Of a stretch of 64,000 bases of DNA, positions 15,901 through 23,735 are shown in pieces. The notes beneath the pieces were generated by a model, which made no database searches, was not told the origin of the DNA, and was given only the letters and a program-made list of their open reading frames with translations. Source of the stretch: Thiohalocapsa sp. PB-PSB1 (GTDB lineage Bacteria; Pseudomonadota; Gammaproteobacteria; Chromatiales; Chromatiaceae); contig CP050890.1 in NCBI GenBank assembly GCA_016745215.1, positions 1,674,001 through 1,738,000 on the forward strand, given 5' to 3'. The translations under genes were made by a program, and so were the position numbers. How positions within the stretch are numbered: the first letter of the stretch is position 1; every line of letters starts with the position of its first letter.

Positions 15901-18297
15901 ACAACTTCTAAATCCTTCGTACTGAGTGGCAAACTCCATGCCCTTTGCCGTACACTCGTCACCAATAGTCGTGCCCAGGCCCTCGAGGTCGGTGCGCCCC
16001 TGGGCGTAGATTTCGTTTAGTTGATCCAGCGTAGAGGTTTCCAGTTCATCGACGCTCGCCATCGTCTCGGCATGGGTGGCGGTGAGCGTATCGATGGCCT
16101 CCGCGGTCGCGGACTCTATATCGGCTATGTAGGCGGCCGCCTGTTCCCTTATGGCGGCTCGCGCCAGCGCCGCGTCCGCCCGCGCCACACCGCGTGCCCG
16201 TTCAATGCGCCCGGAGATCGCGGACTTTTGTTGTTCCATGGAGGAACCTATTTGCGCCTTCGCCGATTCCGCGACTGCCCCCAGCTGGTCCGGAATATCG
16301 TTCAGCGAATATCGAATGGCCTCATCGAGCCGGTCCGCCACCGACGCAAAAAAGGCGTCGGCCCGGCTCGCGGCCTCCCGACGCTGCCGCTGTTGCAGGG
16401 CGTCCTCACCGTTGGGCACATTGAAGCGAACGCCATTGCGCAGCATCGTCGCGCTGGTCGATGCCCCGTTGAGTGCCGCGGAGGAATCGGCATAGGCGGC
16501 GACCGAAATCGCTCTTTGCGCCTCAGCAGAGGCAATCACAGCTTCAATGGGTGATGCCTCCGCCATCCCGCTTTCGCTTGCGGCAGCGCCGGGGCCTCCC
16601 GCACCACTGCCTGCAACTGCCGATTCACCACCGCTGGCACCTTCGCCGCCGGCGCTTTCCGCTCCCTGACCTGCAGCGGTTTCCGTACCGGCTGGACCGG
16701 ACTCCATCGCAGTGGCCGTTTCCGTCGCTTGAGACGCGGCGCTACCGGCAGCTTCAGCTTCGTTGTTGTGGCAATTGTCGACTTCCGGGAGTTCCTCCTC
16801 GTCGCCTTCGCTGGCTTCTGCCTCTACTTCTCCCCGCGGCGGATCTGCCGGTCTGCTGCTGGGCTCTGTGGTAGGTTGCTCCCTCGGCCCCTCGTAACAT
16901 TCCGGCGTGCAGCTTTCCCCCGACGGCGCACCGCCTACGCCCGCGCCCTCGCCGGCCTCTGTCACCGCTGGTGTCGAAGTTGCTGCCGGTGTTGCGGAAT
17001 TGCTCGCAGGCGACGCCGATCCGCCTCCCCCGCCCGCCGGAGACGATTCCCTCGGGGCCGGGGCCGGTGCTGAGCCGGATCCTGCACCGCCACCACCGCC
17101 TCCCGAGCCTGATGACCCTCCCTCGGCGGAAGCGGACTCACTGTCTGCGTCTTCTGTCTCGGCCTCACCGTTTTCTTCGGCCTCACCGTTCGCTTCGGTT
17201 TCACCGTCCCCGGCGGGCAGTTCGCTTTCAGACTCGGCCTGGCCTCCCGTTTCCTCTCCGGCCTCACCTGCACCGCCTTCCCCACCCTCCGTTTCGTTCC
17301 CTGCACCGCCAGTATCCTCTTCAAATAGACGCCTGGAGCTGACTTCGAGCGCCATTTGAAGCGGCTTGTCGTCTTCTGCCTGGGAATTCCCTTTGGCGGC
17401 ATCAGTATTCCGTTGTGCGGTTGCAGTGTCACCACCATGAAAATTCGGGTCGTCGAGCAACTCTTCAGCCGAACCGCCGTTGACCACGCGATCAGCCGCT
17501 GCATCGGCCTGTTGTTCATAGGGATCACCGGGACTGCCGACGGTATTTTTCAAACTCACACCGCGGCGTTGCTGCACTACGTGGGCGGCCTCATGGGCAG
17601 CCAAATGCAGATCGGGGTCTGCCCTGAAACCGATACGGTTTCCGGATGTAAAGGCCAATGCACCCATACGTTCACTGGTGCGGCCAGCAGCACCTCCGGT
17701 TTCCGTGCGCACACCGGAAATGTCGTGGTGGCCGAATGACGCCTGAATACGCCGCTGATGTGGCAAGGGATTGCTGGCATTTCGCAGTCCCTGCCTGGCT
17801 TGACTGAGAATCGATCTACCGTCATTACTGCCCCGAGCATTGACCGGTGCTGGTGCAGATTGAGTGTTTTTGGCTTGGACATCGCCCTCGTGATTCGGAG
17901 TTCCGCCATTTTCACACCGGGCACACTTGAGTTGAGCAACGTAGTCATCGTTGTCATCCGGCGGAGGGATCACGGCACCATCAGTCCCCAGTTTCTGCTG
18001 GATCACCTCTTCCGATTCTTCTTCCTGCCGCTCCTCCAATTCCGCTTCGCAATCGGCGCACATCATCTGCACGGCACCGGCCCCCTCGATGATCTCCTCC
18101 TCCCTGACTTCCTGCTCGGGCTGGAACTGGACCACCTGCGCGCAGGCGGGCACGGCAATTCCAGGCGCCACCCCAAGGGCATAGTGAGATCCCCTGGCCG
18201 AGCCCGGTGCGGTAGTCGACGAGGACGGTTTGTGGGAACCCGAAGAACGCTTGTTTCGGGACTCAACCGTACCTTTCAAATGACGCGCATTTGCCAT
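12964..18297 (-). CDS. Giant DUF4157 (eCIS-associated) protein with hydrophobic core and C-terminal toxin-like module
   Basis: This 1777-aa protein is built in modules. It has two CxxC pairs (MMCADC at 80-83, LKCARC at 125-128) and a DUF4157 domain at about 175-272 with HEAAHVVQQRRG at 235-246. A long acidic, Gly/Ser/Glu-rich linker follows (about 310-560), then a helical, coiled-coil-like region of roughly 500 residues. A strongly hydrophobic stretch begins at about 1129 (VVLVIIVIIIVIAVTVVTAG) and is followed by Gly/Ala-rich helices. Five copies of a PEPTIGFGRTPR repeat lie at about 1320-1405, and a second Pro-rich block of TRPVDTPEP units at about 1476-1586. The C-terminal module is about 190 residues (RFERYRRGGGTNEDYDSWFGGS onward). 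DUF4157 is a known marker of eCIS-linked toxins. The hydrophobic and helical middle could also serve as a tape measure, since no separate one is seen. The start MANARHLKG was chosen because it lies 4 bases after the upstream stop; the longer frame is the shadow of the previous gene. Confidence 0.8.
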   Translation of the reverse strand: MANARHLKGTVESRNKRSSGSHKPSSSTTAPGSARGSHYALGVAPGIAVPACAQVVQFQPEQEVREEEIIEGAGAVQMMCADCEAELEERQEEESEEVIQQKLGTDGAVIPPPDDNDDYVAQLKCARCENGGTPNHEGDVQAKNTQSAPAPVNARGSNDGRSILSQARQGLRNASNPLPHQRRIQASFGHHDISGVRTETGGAAGRTSERMGALAFTSGNRIGFRADPDLHLAAHEAAHVVQQRRGVSLKNTVGSPGDPYEQQADAAADRVVNGGSAEELLDDPNFHGGDTATAQRNTDAAKGNSQAEDDKPLQMALEVSSRRLFEEDTGGAGNETEGGEGGAGEAGEETGGQAESESELPAGDGETEANGEAEENGEAETEDADSESASAEGGSSGSGGGGGGAGSGSAPAPAPRESSPAGGGGGSASPASNSATPAATSTPAVTEAGEGAGVGGAPSGESCTPECYEGPREQPTTEPSSRPADPPRGEVEAEASEGDEEELPEVDNCHNNEAEAAGSAASQATETATAMESGPAGTETAAGQGAESAGGEGASGGESAVAGSGAGGPGAAASESGMAEASPIEAVIASAEAQRAISVAAYADSSAALNGASTSATMLRNGVRFNVPNGEDALQQRQRREAASRADAFFASVADRLDEAIRYSLNDIPDQLGAVAESAKAQIGSSMEQQKSAISGRIERARGVARADAALARAAIREQAAAYIADIESATAEAIDTLTATHAETMASVDELETSTLDQLNEIYAQGRTDLEGLGTTIGDECTAKGMEFATQYEGFRSCTEDGFWDGNLAERRANAQAEAAYEVAGRYYDRMVDGARKRAREVTRNGRKTDRCAVIAAAGRSRDTIDEQLPALTGALESARDSAIQQAGVTETNLLGSIDSALNSTLGQLDQQERTQRQAVNDTGYMQQVLQEQIAHGAAAAVQQGVKTAFGSVQQSMRVVQARFAANYAPDPETLGSLLASVEQRVNTAMEGLHTSADTGAANAEVQLADALQQAISSLQGITQSNDEQAGTLSSGFTSAMSNIAGTDNFATQRATVTAQIDQATASGNDALRQALDGLQQTCDEKTASAATKLDEAQASLEQNLRQGKRSLECEMTRKADEAAAKERPAWKTALAVVLVIIVIIIVIAVTVVTAGAAGPVIVAALGGPIMAGIIIGAAVGAVTSALLAMASDLWNNRDINWGNVGKAALIGLVTGAIGGGIGAAAGAGAGALFSGASRAVQTAAQFGAAMISASGFDVVTQFVMGGFSFDDFSWGQLGLTFLITAVTFGIGHVAATRATANAPRPTDAPEPTPVPTPTETPEPTIGFGRTPRTPTTSTPEPTIGFGRTPRTPATPTPEPTIGFGRTPRTPTTPTPEPTIGFGRTPRAPTTPTPESTIGFGRTPRGPGAALPAGGGGVPSAPVGPVGRSGGVVHSSEPHIVGGRPGSPGRSPIMAGGSDPNAPVMSGNRRLPGGPANVPEPPTTRPIDTPEPPSPRPVDTPEPTTTRPVDTPEPPTTRPVDMPEPPSPRPVDTPEPTTARPSDTPESPTSRPTDTSEPSSRPTDTPEPSSKPTDTPEQTGRPTDTPEFDARLRAARDLSDAELNTRIKDTPKTNDPTDESNVLRFERYRRGGGTNEDYDSWFGGSRGGRPGSPEHQADVAANNGPPNNLEPQVVGDRVPDGVGEPGQTVVIRGQEIQPQGNGRVIVESDHVVHNGTMPNSEARAQMRGIRAADPDATLVVTDLSNPSAPPLVYPPGTQPPPPGHLPPGQAPIIPYP

Positions 18298-18301
18298 TCT
18301 G

Positions 18302-19153
18302 TCAGCTGCTTTCTGGTTCCGCCTCGGGGGTCTCGGCCGGCTCTTCCGGATTGCCGCCATCCTCCGAGGTGGCGGCCTCATCGGTCGAAGACTCCCCCTC
18401 TTCCGGCGGCTCATCACAATCGATGTCGACATCGAAATGGAAAGGGTCCAGCCGATCACTGTCGTCCTGCGCATCCTGACGCCGAGCAGCCTCCTGGTCG
18501 TCGAACATGGACTGGATGGCCGAGTCGAATTCGCTGCGGCACAGGGTGAGATCGAAGGGCGTGCGGGTGACACCGTTGTATTGCTCGAATGCCTCGACGT
18601 GTTGTTGTTCATGGGGCGCCAGCACGGTATCGATCGCCTGCTGTACCCTGGCTCGTTGGCAAGGCGTCAGGTCGGGGAAATCATCGGCGCTGGGCAGGTC
18701 CACGTCCGTGGTGACCTGGTAACGCGCCACCAGGATGCCTCTGGCGCGAACGCAGGGGTCACCTTCCGTACAGGCATCGCAGCCCTCGGCTGCACTGACG
18801 CGCACATTCTGTGTTTCAAAGCTGCCACCGTCGAAATCGGCATCGGTACGACCTTCCAGTCTGATCGTGGTCGCCTTGGCGGAATCCCGGGACGGCTCGC
18901 CTTTGCCGCTGACCTGGAGAGTGACCGGAAGCACCGTCTGCAGGCTGTCGGCCTCGGCCTCGCCGGCCTGGTGTTTTCTCGAAGCACTACCCGATCCGTC
19001 GAAAACGTCGGGCATCGCCAGCATGGGCCCGGATTTGTAAAACGCCCCCTGAGCGGCCCGCGGTCTTTCCATCCGCCCGGTCGAAGGCCTCAGCTCCTCG
19101 ACTTCGTTGCCGTGTCGGGTTCGACGCCTTCTGCGGATCAACCGTCTGGGCAC
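18302..19153 (-). CDS. HEQQH-motif protein, putative metallopeptidase-like eCIS cargo
   Basis: This 283-aa protein starts at a GTG with AAGGA upstream. Its N-terminus is very basic (MPRRLIRRRRRTRH). Cysteines CDAC...C lie near 125-134, HEQQHVEAFEQY at 181-192 forms an HExxH zinc-site pattern, and the last 60 residues form an acidic, Pro/Glu-rich tail. It sits between the AAA+ ATPase and the DUF4157 protein, 11 and 4 bases away respectively. The HExxH motif and the position suggest a cargo protease or a DUF4157 partner. A third zinc ligand is not obvious, so activity is uncertain. Confidence 0.6.
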   Translation of the reverse strand: MPRRLIRRRRRTRHGNEVEELRPSTGRMERPRAAQGAFYKSGPMLAMPDVFDGSGSASRKHQAGEAEADSLQTVLPVTLQVSGKGEPSRDSAKATTIRLEGRTDADFDGGSFETQNVRVSAAEGCDACTEGDPCVRARGILVARYQVTTDVDLPSADDFPDLTPCQRARVQQAIDTVLAPHEQQHVEAFEQYNGVTRTPFDLTLCRSEFDSAIQSMFDDQEAARRQDAQDDSDRLDPFHFDVDIDCDEPPEEGESSTDEAATSEDGGNPEEPAETPEAEPESS

Positions 19154-19164
19154 AAGGATAGTCC

Positions 19165-21339
19165 TTAGTAATGTTGGGACAGTGCGTTGGCAAAAGCGCC
19201 CATGCCACCGTCGTTGAATGAGGCGGGATGCTGTTGGGTCAGCGGATAGATCCCCCCGTTTTTCCGGTATTCACTGCGCAACGCGAATTCCAGGTGTTCG
19301 TCGGTCACAGCCGCCCCTTCATCCAGCGCCACCAGTGATGCATGCAGACAGACATTACGGATCTGTCCACCCATCAACGCGCAGTGCTGGGCGGCCTTTT
19401 CCAGGAACAGGTCGTCGACCCGGTGCTCCGATGGCAGATGCAGTTGGAAGATGGCCAGGCGCTGTTCGATCCGCGGCTGAAAGAACGGGATCACGATGTC
19501 CATGCGGCGCTGAAAGGCCTTGTCGATGTTGTCGGAAAGGTTGGTGGTGATCAGGATGATCCCTTGGTAGTGCTCCAGACGCTGCAGGAGATAATTGGTC
19601 TCCAGGTTAGCGTAGCGGTCGTTGGCGTTCTTGACTTCGGTGCGGCCCCCCAGCAATGAGTCTCCCTCGTCCAGCAGCAGGATCACGTCCAGCGCTTCGG
19701 CCCGGGTCAGCACCTTGTTGAGGTTTTTCTCGGTCTCTCCGATGTACTTGTTGACGATGGAGGCCAGGTCGACGCGGTAGATATCCATGCCGAGCTCGGC
19801 GGCGAGGATTCTTGCGGCCAGGGTCTTTCCGGTACCGCTGCGCCCGGTGAACAGCGCCCTGACCCCGCAATTGGCAGGATTCCCGAACGCCGGCCCCAGG
19901 TGGTCCTGCAGGCGCTCCCGGTAGAGGCAGCGCAGCTCCAGTTCTTGCAGCTTATCGGACGTGGCCGCCGCGGAAATCAGCTGGGACCATGAGCCTTTGG
20001 CGTCAAGCGGATCGGCCAGCGTGTCCAGCCTCTGGTGATTCAGGTTGCGGGCCGCACCGCGAATATCGTCGAGTCCGACGACCCGCCGGCCTTCCAGCGC
20101 CACGTCGTTGATCGTCATCCCGGCCACCTGCTCGATGAAAGCGCCGGGCAGTCGAAACCGGCGAGCGACACCAGCGAGATTTTCGATGCGGCTGCCGTTC
20201 AAATACCGCTCCCACAAACGGATACGCTGATGGTAGTCAGGGGCCGGCATCGTCAGATTGATCAACTGTCCGGCCTCTGCGGTATCGAGTCCGCCTTCCT
20301 TGCCGAGGATGACGATTATCGGACCATCATAGCCCGCAAGCGCCGGCAAGTGCGCCGTTTCGCCGGGAGCCAAGTCCAGTTTGTACACCGGCATTGCGTT
20401 CAACAAGGTGCAGGAAATCCCCAGCGTCTCGTCCGCTTCGGGCTTTTCCGGCCCGGGTCCTTGTACCACCAGGTTCTTGCCCAGCGCCTGCGCCACCGCC
20501 CCCGACACCTCCACACTGTGGCTGCCTTCCGGGGCACGCAATACCAGGATCCTGGCCCTGCCTTGACGGAACAGCGACGGAACACCCTTGAGCCGCTGTT
20601 GGAATTCGTGCTCGACGATGACGCCATCCATTGGCGTCAGTTGCTGGTGCGAAAGGTATTTCAACCGCTGACCGCTGACTTCGGGCTGGCCGGTGCGGAT
20701 CAGGTCCCAGAGAACGGGATCGACCTTCAGCACCCACTCGGACCGCGGCAGGCGGGTATCGTCCGCCTGCACCAGTCTGGTGGTCAGCAGGGGGCTGCAG
20801 ACATCCCAGGAGCTGAGCTGCGTGACCGCATCTTCAGCGGCCACCACCTGGCCCAGGGTCTCCAGCATCGGTCTTCGATACCCGAGGGGCTGCTGCAAAT
20901 CCGCGAACAGGGTGCCGAACCGCGAATCTTCTTCGACCAGCCCCGCCAGCATCAGCGCCATGATCGTTTCGTGGCGAAAACGGAGCTGTCCGTCCAGCGC
21001 TTCAAGCGGCAGGTGATTTCCGCTCTGCCCGGCGATAGCGCGCAGGTTGGCACGCCACCATTGCCTGCCATCCGGCCAGCTCAGGCTGGCCGGCATGACC
21101 AAGAGGATCTGGCGGTGGTATTCGCGCAGAAACGGATAACGGGAAAAATGCTGTTCGACACTCTCACCGCCGACCCCGGACAGTCGGTCGATATGGGCCA
21201 GCAGGCAGTGGATACCGGCGAACAGGTTCAGGGCGTAGTGGTCCTGTGCCCGGAACGTATCCGTAGCGTCGTCCTGCACCAACGACAGGGGTTTCCCTGC
21301 TGCTGGTTCTTGGAGTAGTCGTTCGCCGAGTGCATCCAC
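19165..21339 (-). CDS. eCIS AAA+ ATPase (Afp15/Pvc15-like)
   Basis: This 724-aa protein has an unrecognised N-terminal half (IHCLLAHIDRLSG; GYDGPIIVILGKEGG) and a C-terminal AAA+ module. Walker A is GRSGTGKT at about residue 500, Walker B is ILLLDEGDSLLGG at about 556, sensor 1 is IILITTNLSDNID, and FQRRMD is arginine-finger-like. eCIS loci carry one such ATPase, thought to act in assembly or cargo loading. Upstream codons in the same frame are a shadow of the previous gene. I chose the GTG (VDALGERLL) because GGAGGA lies six bases ahead of it and it starts 20 bases after the preceding stop. Confidence 0.92.
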   Translation of the reverse strand: MDALGERLLQEPAAGKPLSLVQDDATDTFRAQDHYALNLFAGIHCLLAHIDRLSGVGGESVEQHFSRYPFLREYHRQILLVMPASLSWPDGRQWWRANLRAIAGQSGNHLPLEALDGQLRFRHETIMALMLAGLVEEDSRFGTLFADLQQPLGYRRPMLETLGQVVAAEDAVTQLSSWDVCSPLLTTRLVQADDTRLPRSEWVLKVDPVLWDLIRTGQPEVSGQRLKYLSHQQLTPMDGVIVEHEFQQRLKGVPSLFRQGRARILVLRAPEGSHSVEVSGAVAQALGKNLVVQGPGPEKPEADETLGISCTLLNAMPVYKLDLAPGETAHLPALAGYDGPIIVILGKEGGLDTAEAGQLINLTMPAPDYHQRIRLWERYLNGSRIENLAGVARRFRLPGAFIEQVAGMTINDVALEGRRVVGLDDIRGAARNLNHQRLDTLADPLDAKGSWSQLISAAATSDKLQELELRCLYRERLQDHLGPAFGNPANCGVRALFTGRSGTGKTLAARILAAELGMDIYRVDLASIVNKYIGETEKNLNKVLTRAEALDVILLLDEGDSLLGGRTEVKNANDRYANLETNYLLQRLEHYQGIILITTNLSDNIDKAFQRRMDIVIPFFQPRIEQRLAIFQLHLPSEHRVDDLFLEKAAQHCALMGGQIRNVCLHASLVALDEGAAVTDEHLEFALRSEYRKNGGIYPLTQQHPASFNDGGMGAFANALSQHY

Positions 21340-21359
21340 CGCATTTCCTCCGCCAGGTG

Positions 21360-23687
21360 CTACACCTGGGCAAAATGGAACAACAGGACCCGGCCGTACA
21401 GGGGCTGCCAGCCGGGATCCTGGTCGAGTCCGGATCGTCGGATCGCGAGGGAAGTCAGATTGACGTCCGCCACCATGTCGACGTGACTCGGGGTAAAGTA
21501 GATTCGCGCGGGAAGCCCGAGCAACGTCTCCATCAGCCTGTCGCCGGTTGCCGAATCGAGATGCAACTGCCGCTGCAGGAACCATCGGAGAAACGGCATG
21601 GCCATCGATACCCAGCGGCATAGAGGAGCGCCCGCGGCTCGAACGAGCGCGTCGGACGGTCGTTCCCATGGCGCCCGGTCGAACGGCCCAGAGCCGATAG
21701 GCAGTGCTTCCCCGCCCTGTTGATAGGGACGCAGCTCGGCCTGCACCGAGGCAAGCAATCCGTCGGGATGCGGCGGACCGTCCGAACCGACGGCGTGATC
21801 GACCAAAACGCACTCATCACACCAAATCCGCATTCGATCGGCCTGCACGGCCCACCACAGGTGCACGGACCGATCGACCGCGGATATCAGGTGTTTCCAC
21901 CAGTCAGGGGGCAGCCGAAAGTCCGGCACGAAATCGGACAGGTATCTTTCCCCGATAGGCGAGCCTGGCTTACGCCCGGAGAGTTTCGCCAGTAAATGCC
22001 AGAGCGGGTCGTCCTTCAAACCCTCCAGGGATTCGTTCAACAGGCCGAGGGCTATCAGTTCCAGGAATCCCCAGCGGCCCAGTCTGGCGTCGAAATGCCA
22101 GTCCACATCCATCGCTTCGGGCAACTCGAGTTGTTCCAGCAGGTTGATGAGATAGAGCAGGCCGCCCAGTTCCGTGTCGACAAAGTTGTCCGTCAACCAG
22201 TTCGGCCGGAGCTCATCGACGCCTTCATCTAAAGCTTCCTCCGTAGCTTCCTCCGTATCATCCCAATTGCCGACCTCCGCATTCGCTTGAGCGTCAAGGT
22301 GGCTGAAGGAATCGTCGGCAGCGTTGTCGGAACTGTCATTTCCTTCTACGTGAAGAGGTTCTAAACCGGCGCTGGTTTCTCGCGCTGGGGGTTTGCGGAC
22401 ATCCTCGCTTGCCGACCAAGGCGTACCGGATTCGAGATCAGAGACCGAATCAACCAAGATATCGCCCCAGGCGCTATCAGAATCACTCGGGCGAGATCTT
22501 TCTACGAGGTTTGACGAAGCGTTGTAAATGCGATTGTCGCCGGCTTTGCCCAAACCGGAGTCCACGGTGGACAATTTCTTATCACCGGTGGACGCTTGGG
22601 CCATCAAAGGATGTATCAGTGCAGATGCTGCGGCGTCCGACGATGGCGTGTGATCGAAATCCGCTGACGAGGTTTGGAACGGCGGCGTATTATCGGCTTC
22701 CGCTCCCGGCGGATAAGTGGATTGTGCATCCGACCACCAAATCACCACCTGGTTTTCGAATGCGGTGTTGCGCAAAAGCGCCGCATTAGTGAACGCTGTT
22801 CGGGCCAGACCCAGCAGACAGGCTTGTGAACGCGTCAGCCGACTCTCCCATACCTGATCGCTGAACAGCGTCAACCAGGGAGGATACGCGGTTTGCTTCG
22901 ATGTTCCGGCCGACTTCGCGGAACCTGCGACAATGTGATGGACATTCCGCTCCCGCAGAAAACGTCGGTCCGAGTCATCGGCAAACCAACTGCGAAAGGT
23001 GGGCGAACGCTCGGCAGTATCGCCGGATACTGTCTCGGTATCGCCAACGTCGTCGCCCGACCGAGTTGGCTCGACTAATTTCTGCATCAGCCGCGAGCAT
23101 GAAAATTCAACCAGGAAAGCACGGGTGAGCGCATCCGCATCGGTGTCGTCAAACAGCTCGATCAGGGGAATGGCAAGCCTCCAGCGCGCAAGTTGCTCGA
23201 ACACCGCCGGTATCTCCTGCGGCGCGCTCAACAGTGAGCTGCGAATCGCCGTTGAACGCGGCAGGGAGGAAAACAGCGCCCCCTGGCTTTGTTTCCACCA
23301 CCATTTACCGGTGAGCGTACCATCTAGCGCATCGCGACAGAGACAGGCCAACAGCTCTCCCTGGTCCCGGAACAACACCGCATGGGCGTTTGCGCTTACC
23401 CGCCCCTTGACGGGACGCTCCGCCCTACGGTAAGCCTGGTCCAACTGGCTTTTCACGGTGGATAGCCACTGCGCGTTTCCGCGCGACGTTGCGCCGATCG
23501 CAAGTACTTCACCCTGAAGTCTTCCTACCAGTTTCCGGATGAAAAGAAGTGCCGAAGGCGCCATCCCGACGGGTCTGAAGTCGACTGCGCTTACCGTGCG
23601 GGCAATGCCCATGCGCAACGCCGGCGAGTCTTTCACCATGGAGTGAATGAACAGCTTTCGAATTTGGCCGCTGGCGGAGTCAGGCAT
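21360..23687 (-). CDS. Unknown 775-aa eCIS-locus protein
   Basis: No family is recognised. The protein is soluble with no signal peptide. It has an N-terminal globular part (VDFRPVGMAPSALLFIRKLVG; VLFRDQGELLACLCRDALDG), an acidic, low-complexity middle around residues 400-490 and a C-terminal part rich in Trp and Leu (EAMDVDWHFDARLGRWGFLELIALGLLNE; VHLWWAVQADRMRIWCDEC). It is encoded just upstream of the AAA+ ATPase, 20 bases apart, so the two may act together in particle assembly or loading. The ATG was preferred to an adjoining GTG one codon upstream. Confidence 0.7.
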   Translation of the reverse strand: MPDSASGQIRKLFIHSMVKDSPALRMGIARTVSAVDFRPVGMAPSALLFIRKLVGRLQGEVLAIGATSRGNAQWLSTVKSQLDQAYRRAERPVKGRVSANAHAVLFRDQGELLACLCRDALDGTLTGKWWWKQSQGALFSSLPRSTAIRSSLLSAPQEIPAVFEQLARWRLAIPLIELFDDTDADALTRAFLVEFSCSRLMQKLVEPTRSGDDVGDTETVSGDTAERSPTFRSWFADDSDRRFLRERNVHHIVAGSAKSAGTSKQTAYPPWLTLFSDQVWESRLTRSQACLLGLARTAFTNAALLRNTAFENQVVIWWSDAQSTYPPGAEADNTPPFQTSSADFDHTPSSDAAASALIHPLMAQASTGDKKLSTVDSGLGKAGDNRIYNASSNLVERSRPSDSDSAWGDILVDSVSDLESGTPWSASEDVRKPPARETSAGLEPLHVEGNDSSDNAADDSFSHLDAQANAEVGNWDDTEEATEEALDEGVDELRPNWLTDNFVDTELGGLLYLINLLEQLELPEAMDVDWHFDARLGRWGFLELIALGLLNESLEGLKDDPLWHLLAKLSGRKPGSPIGERYLSDFVPDFRLPPDWWKHLISAVDRSVHLWWAVQADRMRIWCDECVLVDHAVGSDGPPHPDGLLASVQAELRPYQQGGEALPIGSGPFDRAPWERPSDALVRAAGAPLCRWVSMAMPFLRWFLQRQLHLDSATGDRLMETLLGLPARIYFTPSHVDMVADVNLTSLAIRRSGLDQDPGWQPLYGRVLLFHFAQV

Positions 23688-23735
23688 CACAATCCCATCT
23701 CGCTGTGGGGAATCGCTGGCTGGATCGACGTTGCC

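Noticed and set aside
17758..18549. Plus-strand frames around the start of the DUF4157 gene
   Set aside because: They are antisense to the DUF4157 and HEQQH genes, with no family resemblance or ribosome site.
18298..18612. N-terminal extension of the DUF4157 protein (Arg/Ser/Thr-rich)
   Set aside because: These codons overlap the end of the HEQQH gene in another frame; the start after its stop codon is far more likely.
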